From the IMG/VR virus record IMGVR_UViG_3300021197_001324, positions 1-26,987 of that record: a stretch of 26,987 bases of DNA; one strand, written 5' to 3'. Each line of letters opens with the position of its first letter. Positions within the stretch are counted from its first letter, which is position 1. The stretch comes from a virus. The notes beneath the pieces were generated by a model that was given only the letters and a program-made list of their open reading frames with translations, made no database searches and was not told the origin of the DNA. A program made the position numbers and the translations under genes. Positions 15,443-21,434 of this stretch are shown in pieces.

Positions 15443-16057
15443 ATGGCAGACAACTTCGGATCTAAATTTTGGGCAAACATCTCCAGCGAACCAAAAAGAA
15501 AATATAGATTTATTCTTGAATTAGCTGGAATCGATTCTTGGGTCATCACTAAAGTTGATAGACCAAGTTTCAATATTTCTGAAACAGAGCATACATTCTA
15601 CAATCACAAGTTTTACTATCCCGGTAAAGTAGAGTGGCAAACAGTTAATTTCTCCTTGGTGGATCCGATCAGCCCAGACGCCACCTCCTATATTATGGGT
15701 ATTTTGGGAGCCTGTGGCTACCAAGTGCCAAGCCCATTCCAGTATTCCTCTATTTCTAAAGAGGCAGCCGTTAATGTTTTGGGAGAAGTGAAAATCAAGG
15801 CGAAAGATGCGGAGGGATCAAATGTTGAAATTTGGACTCTTAAAAATGCATGGGTTAAAAATGTCAATATGGCAGACTTCGACTACACTTCAGACGACAT
15901 GCTCACTATGGATATCGAGCTTCGCTATGATTATGCATTGTTTAATCAAGCAGGAAAAGCTAAATTGCCAATTCAAGCAACCGGCGTTAAATCTAAAGGT
16001 GGTTCTGGTGTCAGTATTGCAGACGGCTATAACTCTCTTAAGAATGATGCGGTATAA
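15443..16057 (+). CDS. gp19: Tail tube protein (gp19-like)
   Basis: This gene encodes 204 aa. The N-terminal part, RKYRFILELAGIDSWVITKV followed by DRPSFNISETEHTFYNHKFY and YPGKVEWQTVNFSLVDPISP, is the classic tube pattern of T4-type and other contractile tails. It continues with a long strand-rich half ending in LTMDIELRYDYALFN. The protein stacks as hexameric rings to form the DNA channel. It is about 40 residues longer than T4 gp19 (163 aa), mostly in a Lys/Gly/Ser-rich C-terminal tail after residue 165. The ATG is preceded by AAAAGGA. It directly follows the sheath gene, as 18-19 in T4. Confidence 0.93.
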   Translation: MADNFGSKFWANISSEPKRKYRFILELAGIDSWVITKVDRPSFNISETEHTFYNHKFYYPGKVEWQTVNFSLVDPISPDATSYIMGILGACGYQVPSPFQYSSISKEAAVNVLGEVKIKAKDAEGSNVEIWTLKNAWVKNVNMADFDYTSDDMLTMDIELRYDYALFNQAGKAKLPIQATGVKSKGGSGVSIADGYNSLKNDAV

Positions 16058-16063
16058 AAATAC

Positions 16064-16092
16064 TTAACAGGCATATATATATAGTGTATAGT
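16064..16092 (+). promoter_or_regulatory. Sigma70-like promoter before the gp26-like gene
   Basis: TTAACA (16064-16069) and TATAGT (16087-16092) are separated by exactly 17 nt, and each matches the bacterial -35/-10 consensus at five of six positions. It lies 7 nt after the tube stop and 27 nt before the gp26-like ATG. The TA-rich spacer makes chance matches easier. Confidence 0.45.
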
Positions 16093-16118
16093 ATTAATAC
16101 AAATTCAATGAGGTTATA

Positions 16119-16976
16119 ATGTCTATTAGAAACAATGAGAGCCGCACAACCGCTGCTCAAGAAGATGCTCCCGCCCCTCAAATGGCAGCATCCCATCCCC
16201 AGCCCACTCATATGGGATTTACCGTTCCAACTCAAATTGTGCAATTGCCCTCTGGCGGCAAATATTATGAAGAGGGACATCCGCTTCATGGAAAAGACAC
16301 AGTTGAAATAAGATACATGACTGCAAGGGACGAGGATGTATTAACAAACAAATCTTTCCTTAAAAACGGAGTTGTGATTGATAAGTTGATAGAGAATATC
16401 TTGGTCGACCAGTCAATCCCAGTATCGAGTTTGCTGGTGGGAGACAAGTCCGCCTTGATTGTGGCTGCTAGAATAACTGGCTATGGATCAGAATATTCCA
16501 CAAAAGTTGTGTGCCCTTCGTGCTCGAATGTATCAAGCTTCTCCTTTGACTTGGAATCCGCCGTTAGTAATACTGACGCCAGCCAGTCAGGAGTAGAATA
16601 TGAAGAGACAAATTCTGGAACATTTGTTATTACTGTTCCCAAGTCTCAGGCAACTATAGAAATGAGACTCTTGACCGGAGAGGATGAGAGGCACATTACC
16701 AGCACAAACAAGATGAGGCAGAAAAATGGTCTGGGAGAATTAACCTTGACCGACCAAATGAAGCAATATATTGTCTCAATAAATGGAAATTCTGATCGCT
16801 CTTTTGTTAATTCGACTGTTGAGTTGTTGCCTGCTTTAGATGCGCGTTTTATTAGATTAAACTATGCAAAACTTATCCCAAATGTTGATTTGACACAGCA
16901 CTATGAATGCCAATCTTGCGGCTTTGAGCAAGATATGGAGGTACCGTTTACCTCTGACTTTTTTTGGCCTGAGTGA
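16119..16976 (+). CDS. gp26: Baseplate hub assembly protein (gp26-like, T4_baseplate family) with zinc-ribbon cysteines
   Basis: The 285-aa protein begins with a disordered Ala/Pro/Gln-rich stretch (1-32). The family core follows: IVQLPSGGKYYEEGHPL, VEIRYMTARDEDVLT, LLVGDKSALIVAARITGYG and, later, ELLPALDARFIRLNYAKLIP. This is the pattern of the gp26-type family (Pfam T4_baseplate). Two pairs of cysteines, C132-x2-C135 and C264-x2-C267, look like a metal-binding ribbon. T4 gp26 (208 aa) helps assemble the hub. It ends in FFWPE over a T7 run, where the next reading frame begins to look conserved (see the frameshift feature). The SD GAGG is at 16110-16113. As in T4, it is followed by gp51. Confidence 0.8.
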   Translation: MSIRNNESRTTAAQEDAPAPQMAASHPQPTHMGFTVPTQIVQLPSGGKYYEEGHPLHGKDTVEIRYMTARDEDVLTNKSFLKNGVVIDKLIENILVDQSIPVSSLLVGDKSALIVAARITGYGSEYSTKVVCPSCSNVSSFSFDLESAVSNTDASQSGVEYEETNSGTFVITVPKSQATIEMRLLTGEDERHITSTNKMRQKNGLGELTLTDQMKQYIVSINGNSDRSFVNSTVELLPALDARFIRLNYAKLIPNVDLTQHYECQSCGFEQDMEVPFTSDFFWPE

Positions 16977-17133
16977 TGAATATATTGAGTCGGTATATGA
17001 GGAAATGTTTAATCTAAAATATCATCTTGGAATAAGCATATTTGAATCATATAATCTACCTATACAAATTAGAAGATGGTTTTTAAGACGAATTCAAAAG
17101 CAATATGATGATGAAGGCAAGAATAAAAACTAA
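16903..17133 (+). CDS. gp51-like hub assembly / tail chaperone-like frame, overlaps the gp26-like gene
   Basis: A 76-codon frame overlaps the gp26-like gene by 74 nt. Residues from FGLSDEYIESVYEEMFNLKY to LPIQIRRWFLRRIQKQYD look like real protein, namely two helices with the P-x3-R-x-W pattern common in small proteins placed before the tape measure. The first 19 residues are probably only a shadow of gp26. The ATG at 16903 has no SD. An internal ATG at 17005 has GAGGAA directly against it, too close to use well. The conserved part begins exactly at the T7 run in the +1 frame of gp26, so it may be made as a gp26 extension. T4 gp51 is much longer (249 aa), so the name rests on position. A terminator follows. 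Confidence 0.6.
   Translation: MNANLAALSKIWRYRLPLTFFGLSDEYIESVYEEMFNLKYHLGISIFESYNLPIQIRRWFLRRIQKQYDDEGKNKN
16959..16965 (+). other. Candidate programmed frameshift site (T7) joining the gp26 and gp51 frames
   Basis: Seven T's are read GAC-TTT-TTT-TGG in the gp26 frame, whose TGA is at 16974-16976. A +1 or -2 slip of tRNA-Phe on TTT leads into GGC-CTG-AGT-GAT, the conserved part of the downstream frame. The result is a fusion of about 337-338 aa. Tail-assembly chaperones of many phages are made by frameshifting, with -2 known in Mu. I see no obvious pseudoknot but cannot fold the RNA. Confidence 0.4.
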
Positions 17134-17145
17134 CTTTATTTACTT

Positions 17146-17183
17146 AAGGGCTAATGGCTTGAGCTATTAGCCCTTATTTTTTT
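17146..17183 (+). terminator. Strong terminator after the gp51-like gene
   Basis: A 13-bp stem (one G-U) joins 17146-17158 (AAGGGCTAATGGC) to 17163-17175, closed by a TTGA tetraloop. Seven T's follow at 17177-17183. It separates gp26/gp51 from the tape-measure group. Confidence 0.93.
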
Positions 17184-17193
17184 ATTAAATAAT

Positions 17194-17201
17194 ACTATTT
17201 A
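17194..17201 (+). promoter_or_regulatory. ACTATTTA box before the 109-aa gene
   Basis: An exact box copy directly after the terminator. The SD (GGAGG, 17206-17210) begins only 5 nt later, so a transcript initiated 6-8 nt after the box would start in or at the SD and lack a normal leader. On the other strand the same bases read TATAAATA, the T4 late consensus, but no minus-strand gene lies that way. Confidence 0.3.
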
Positions 17202-17218
17202 TACTGGAGGATTAAGAT

Positions 17219-17548
17219 ATGTCCGTTTTAAAAGAGGAAAAATTAGCCCCAATAGAGATATGCCTGAACCCTGACTCAATTGATGAGGCATACTTAAGGC
17301 AACTCGGGGCACAGATAGAGTTTCTTGTTAAAGGTTTGTTTGGAGGGACTTTTGTCCCTGCAAGACTCAGAGGCACACAGACTCAGTTGAAATCTTTTGC
17401 TCGCGCTCTTGGTAACGAAACAAGATACCTAAGAAGCTTTGAAAGGCATGGATTATCAGACCCTAGAACTCTAAACAGCAGACATAGGCTTGAGGGCGCT
17501 ATAGCTGGCTTTGAAAAAGAAACTGGCATTAAGTGGCCTTTTAAATAA
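17219..17548 (+). CDS. Conserved small phage protein of unknown function
   Basis: This gene encodes 109 aa. The second half is basic and helical and ends in a distinctive block: LRGTQTQLKSFARALGNETR, YLRSFERHGLSDPRTLNSR and a final GIKWPFK. I have seen this C-terminal style in marine phage proteins of unknown role, but I cannot name a family with certainty. There is no signal peptide or membrane segment. The start is supported by GGAGG eight bases before the ATG. The gene stands alone after a terminator and box and ends 8 nt before the tape-measure ATG, which suggests a role in tail assembly, perhaps as a tape-measure partner (inference). Confidence 0.7.
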   Translation: MSVLKEEKLAPIEICLNPDSIDEAYLRQLGAQIEFLVKGLFGGTFVPARLRGTQTQLKSFARALGNETRYLRSFERHGLSDPRTLNSRHRLEGAIAGFEKETGIKWPFK

Positions 17549-17556
17549 TATAAATT

Positions 17557-20022
17557 ATGGCAGACCAAAAAGACATAGGCATTCTGGAAAGAATCAATAC
17601 TGAGTTATCAAAGCAGGTTGAGTTTGAAGCCAAGATCGCACGAATACGCGGCGAAGAGGTAACAAATCTTGATAAGCAACTTGATAGGCTTGTGAAACAA
17701 AAAGAAGTTCAAGCTAATATTGAGGAAATATTAACAGAAACGAATAGAGATGTTCGAATGGCTGCTATTGATTTAATGGAACAAGAGGCAAAACTCCTCA
17801 ACCAAAAGAATAAAATAACATCCACTGCTTATAAAAACCAACTGGATCTCGCCAAGGAACTCAGAAAGGTCACTAATGACTCATCCGATGAAGCCTTTAA
17901 AGCGCTACAAAAGAGACTGAAAGAACAAGAGAAGCTTACCAAGGTTACTGAAAAGCACACCAAAGCTATGATCGCCGGAACAAAGGCTGGCGCAGGAATG
18001 GCTTCCGGGATGGCAAAGTTTATCGGAATTGCTGGCGAGGCTGATACAGTCGTAGGTCAGCTTGTTGGATCAATAAATGTTTTTGACAAGGGAATGCGAG
18101 GTGCTTTCAAGGGCTTGGGAGGCGTAGCCTCTGGGTTTGCAAAGGATTTTAAAAAGAACTTTAATTTCACGAATACATTTGCATTTTTGATAAACAATCA
18201 GATAGAGGTAGGTCTTGCATTTCACCAGATGAGAACCGAATTGTCAAAGGCAACTGGTGCAGGATTTGAATACTCGCATTCCATCGAGGATGCTCAAAAA
18301 AGATCTGCCAAATTAGGCATTACCTTGGCCACCGCAACGCAAAGCACAGCGGCACTATATGACGAATTTGAAAGGTTCACAACTTATTCTAGAGACACGA
18401 GAACAGATGTAGTTGATCTTACCAGTAAATTGCAAGAAGTTGGCATTTCTGCATCCACTTCAGCCAGAGCGCTAAATTTCATGGTTACAGAATTAAATCA
18501 ATCTTTACCAGAAGCTATGGATCAAATGAGAGAGTTTGCGGAGGTCGGACAGCAAATGGGCATTCCCCCCCGAGAATTGGCTGATACATATGTTCAATTA
18601 ATGCCGCAACTTTCTATCTTTGGTCAGAGATCAAAACAAGTTTTTAATGACGCCGCGATATTTTCAAAGAAGTTGGGACTGAGCGTCGGAGAGACCGCAG
18701 GTGACATCATTGGACTATCAGATCGTCTAGGTACTTTTGAAGGTGCTGCCAAGGGCGTTGCAGCAATTAATATTGCCATGGGCGGTTCGTTCATTAACGC
18801 CTTTGATTTAGCAATGAAAAAATCCGAAGGACCAGTTCAGCAGCTTTATTATCTCAGAGATGCTATTCAAGCCTCTGGAAAATCTTTAGATGACTTAGGA
18901 GTCTTTGCAAAAGAATACCTAGAAGATGAATTGGGCACTCGTTTTGGTAAGTTACAGGCACTTCTTCAAGGAGAAGAGATAGATGAAGCAACAATTAAAA
19001 CAGAGGCTCTTACATTAGAAGAGCAAGTTGCAATCAACACCACTGCAATGCAAAAACTGCAATCAGCAACAGAGGCAGATACCACAGCCCTCGCTGCGAC
19101 GGAAAAAGCATTCTCGGAGGGCACCACAAAAATGTCGGGTCTCATCGATGCAATCGGGGGATTAAAAACAGTGTTGATTGCTTCCTCTGTTATTTCAGGG
19201 TTGGGCAGTGCGATTAGTGGGCTCAGGGCTTTGCAGTCCGGGGGTGGACTTAGGGGCTTCTTGGACGGCGCGATACAGAGACAAAGCGCCACAGGCAGAG
19301 ATGCATTAGCCAGAGTTAACTTATTTCCCGCCAACAAGGGGGTTGTTCCGGGCAAAGGACCCATACCCGGAGGCGGCTCAGGCATGGGCGCACCAGCAGC
19401 AAAGGCAACAGTTGCAGCCCTTGGAGCAGGAGCATCAAAAGAGGTTATAGAAGCAGCAGCAGAAGAGGTAGTAGAAGAGACGTTAGAGAAGGCAGGACAA
19501 AATGTTGCAAAGAAGGCAGCACAGGAAGGTGCCGAGATGGCTGGAAAATCATTGCTTAAAAAAATACCACTTATCGGCGCAGGAATGGGGCTGTTTTTCG
19601 GAGCCCAAAGAGCACTAATGGGAGACTACGTAGGCGCAGCAATGGAGGTTGCTTCTGGCGCAGCATCAACTATTCCGGGTATTGGGACTGCTGCGTCTCT
19701 CGGTATAGACTCAGCGCTGATAGCAAAAGATCTGGGTGTATTTGGCAGCGCCACACCAGTAAAGTCAAAATCTCCAAAGGCAGCACCGAGAATAAGCACC
19801 GCTCAAATTAGCACTAAGTCTGCAACGGAAAACGCAATGCTTAGGCAAGAATTATCTATGCTAAGAAGATCTTTGGACAACAACGTGCAAGCATCCAGCA
19901 AGCAGCCGCTAAAAGTGGAATTACATTTGGACAGGAGCGGAACCAAAAAGATCGCAGAGGCTTCTCTAAATGTGTTGGACGGCAAGTATCTTTCAAGGGG
20001 GAAAGTCTCTAATAATGGATAA
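17557..20022 (+). CDS. Tape measure protein
   Basis: The 821-aa protein has the layout of a tail tape measure. A charged coiled coil (about 1-135) comes first, then a Gly-rich stretch (about 140-200). A long helical middle contains TELNQSLPEAMDQMREFAEV and a DIIGLSDRLGTFEGAAKGVA segment. Hydrophobic glycine-rich segments lie near 535-560 (LKTVLIASSVISGLGSAISG) and 665-725 (IPLIGAGMGLFFGA and following). A final coiled coil and strand complete it. Such proteins fill the tube, fix its length and may enter the host membrane. At about 1.5 angstrom per residue it would suit a tail near 120 nm (inference). The ATG is 8 nt after the previous stop and no SD is visible, so coupled translation is likely. 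It takes the position of T4 gp29. Confidence 0.85.
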   Translation: MADQKDIGILERINTELSKQVEFEAKIARIRGEEVTNLDKQLDRLVKQKEVQANIEEILTETNRDVRMAAIDLMEQEAKLLNQKNKITSTAYKNQLDLAKELRKVTNDSSDEAFKALQKRLKEQEKLTKVTEKHTKAMIAGTKAGAGMASGMAKFIGIAGEADTVVGQLVGSINVFDKGMRGAFKGLGGVASGFAKDFKKNFNFTNTFAFLINNQIEVGLAFHQMRTELSKATGAGFEYSHSIEDAQKRSAKLGITLATATQSTAALYDEFERFTTYSRDTRTDVVDLTSKLQEVGISASTSARALNFMVTELNQSLPEAMDQMREFAEVGQQMGIPPRELADTYVQLMPQLSIFGQRSKQVFNDAAIFSKKLGLSVGETAGDIIGLSDRLGTFEGAAKGVAAINIAMGGSFINAFDLAMKKSEGPVQQLYYLRDAIQASGKSLDDLGVFAKEYLEDELGTRFGKLQALLQGEEIDEATIKTEALTLEEQVAINTTAMQKLQSATEADTTALAATEKAFSEGTTKMSGLIDAIGGLKTVLIASSVISGLGSAISGLRALQSGGGLRGFLDGAIQRQSATGRDALARVNLFPANKGVVPGKGPIPGGGSGMGAPAAKATVAALGAGASKEVIEAAAEEVVEETLEKAGQNVAKKAAQEGAEMAGKSLLKKIPLIGAGMGLFFGAQRALMGDYVGAAMEVASGAASTIPGIGTAASLGIDSALIAKDLGVFGSATPVKSKSPKAAPRISTAQISTKSATENAMLRQELSMLRRSLDNNVQASSKQPLKVELHLDRSGTKKIAEASLNVLDGKYLSRGKVSNNG

Positions 20023-20042
20023 ATATATAAAGGGGTGTAACA

Positions 20043-21068
20043 ATGCTCAGTAAATATACACAAAATACCAAAGTTAAAGCGGCGTATGGAGCCATAGCCG
20101 CTAATACTAAAAAAATGCTTAATTCTGTTATATCGTCCAATGTCGACGGCGTTGCGGCATATGCAAACAAGGGGTTTACCGTTGATATAATGAGAATCGG
20201 AAACGACGCACGGGGCAATCCATTTGGAGTTAGGCTATACGCTGCCGTTGAAAGTTTTTCTGATAGTTATTCTTGCAACTTTAATCAAGAGACTGTGTTT
20301 GGCAGGACTGACCCAATGCCGTCATACCAAAATACAACCAGATCAATAAGTATGCAACTGGTTCTAGTGGCAGACAACTTGGGCATGGGAGTTAAGAATC
20401 TAGCAGATGCCAAAGCCATAGCATTTATGCTCTATCCAGACTATACCAAGCATGGAAGTCAAAATGTTTTCTCAAAAGCCCCTATTGTGCAAATGCGGTG
20501 GCTTAATATGATAACAGATGGCAAAGCCTTAGATAGAGAAGCCATGCTAGCAGGCACCATAGGGAACTACAACTTCACCCCCGACCCTGAAGCTGGATAC
20601 TTTGAGTATGGTCCAAATGCGGATGCTTCTGTTCCAGACAGTTTAAAGCAGCCATATGATTATGACTTGCGGGGAGAGAAAATCGGCTTAGTGCCAAAAA
20701 TAATAAGATTAAGTATAGACTTTGCCCCGCTTCACCAAGAAACCATTGGCACGGGCAAGGGATCACAACTTTTAGGAACTAAATTCCCCTATGACCAGCC
20801 TGATCTTGGCATTGGCGTTGTACCCTTTAGCAGACCCGGCTGGGAAGTCGGCGCTGGCGAACAAAATGCTTTTATAGCTTCGCTGACAACAGAAAGCTTT
20901 AGGGGCGTAGATTTTGACAACTTAAGCGCAGAGGACCAATATCAGAAATTGGCTGATCTAGGCGATAATGCATACGCTGAAGAAATTAAAGCAAGAAATA
21001 GCGATATACTAAAGCAATCAAATGAAACAACCAATCCGTGGACTAAATTAGCAAATAAATTTAAGTGA
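20043..21068 (+). CDS. Baseplate tube-like protein (gp48/gp54-type candidate)
   Basis: This gene encodes 341 aa. A conserved-looking block near residues 60-140 (VRLYAAVESFSDSYSCNF, then ETVFGRTDPMPSYQNTTRSI, and AKAIAFMLYPDYT) resembles a family in marine T4-like phages with a tail-tube fold, placed between tape measure and gp53. The rest has a middle domain with MRWLNMITDGKALD and a long C-terminal region that looks disordered after about 285. AAGGGG at 20029-20034 precedes the ATG, 20 nt after the tape-measure stop. By position it would cap the hub and start the tube, as gp48/gp54 do in T4. I see no convincing direct match to those two, so a hub-adaptor role remains possible. Confidence 0.5.
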   Translation: MLSKYTQNTKVKAAYGAIAANTKKMLNSVISSNVDGVAAYANKGFTVDIMRIGNDARGNPFGVRLYAAVESFSDSYSCNFNQETVFGRTDPMPSYQNTTRSISMQLVLVADNLGMGVKNLADAKAIAFMLYPDYTKHGSQNVFSKAPIVQMRWLNMITDGKALDREAMLAGTIGNYNFTPDPEAGYFEYGPNADASVPDSLKQPYDYDLRGEKIGLVPKIIRLSIDFAPLHQETIGTGKGSQLLGTKFPYDQPDLGIGVVPFSRPGWEVGAGEQNAFIASLTTESFRGVDFDNLSAEDQYQKLADLGDNAYAEEIKARNSDILKQSNETTNPWTKLANKFK

Positions 21069-21092
21069 TTGACAGTAAGGAGCAGATTATAA

Positions 21093-21431
21093 ATGGCATC
21101 TAGATACGAAGGCAGACCCATCTTAACAAATGACTTTGACATGTATAAATCTTTCTTTAAAAAAAGAGGAGTCAAACAAATAGTTCATTATATCAATGAA
21201 TTCTCAAAGGCAATAACGACGGAACAGCGAGAAGAGCTAGAGGTTGTTGATCACATTTGGAGAAGGGGCGATCATTTCTATAAATTAGCTTATTTGTATT
21301 ATGGCGACCCCACATACTGGTGGGTCATAGCCTCTTACAACAAAAAGCCTACAGAAGCTGGACTTCAGTTTGGAAGCTTGATATTCGTCCCCACTCCTCT
21401 AGAGGCTGTGCTGTCTATTTATGGAGTTTAA
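21093..21431 (+). CDS. gp53: Baseplate wedge protein (gp53-like, LysM-type domain)
   Basis: The 112-aa protein has an N-terminal strand and helix (about 1-48) followed by a LysM-like unit: VVDHIWRRGDHFYKLAYLYY, GDPTYWWVIASYN, then FGSLIFVPTPLEAVLS. The order beta-alpha-alpha-beta and the GD..Y.LA..YYGD..YWW pattern are typical of gp53-type and other short baseplate proteins that link wedge and tube. T4 gp53 (196 aa) is longer. An AAGGAG SD lies at 21078-21083. The next gene starts 3 nt after the stop, so they are probably co-translated. I am confident of the domain and less so of the exact T4 counterpart. Confidence 0.75.
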   Translation: MASRYEGRPILTNDFDMYKSFFKKRGVKQIVHYINEFSKAITTEQREELEVVDHIWRRGDHFYKLAYLYYGDPTYWWVIASYNKKPTEAGLQFGSLIFVPTPLEAVLSIYGV

Positions 21432-21434
21432 AAA

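Noticed and set aside
17194-17203. TATAAATA (exact T4 late consensus) on the minus strand at 17196-17203, and a similar copy at 2219-2226
   Set aside because: Both would transcribe leftward against all genes in the window, and each overlaps an ACTATTTA box. They are more simply explained as the reverse complement of that + strand motif.
19138-19385. Minus-strand Pro-rich ORF within the tape measure (18966-19385)
   Set aside because: It is an antisense shadow of the Gly-rich tape-measure segment with no independent signal.
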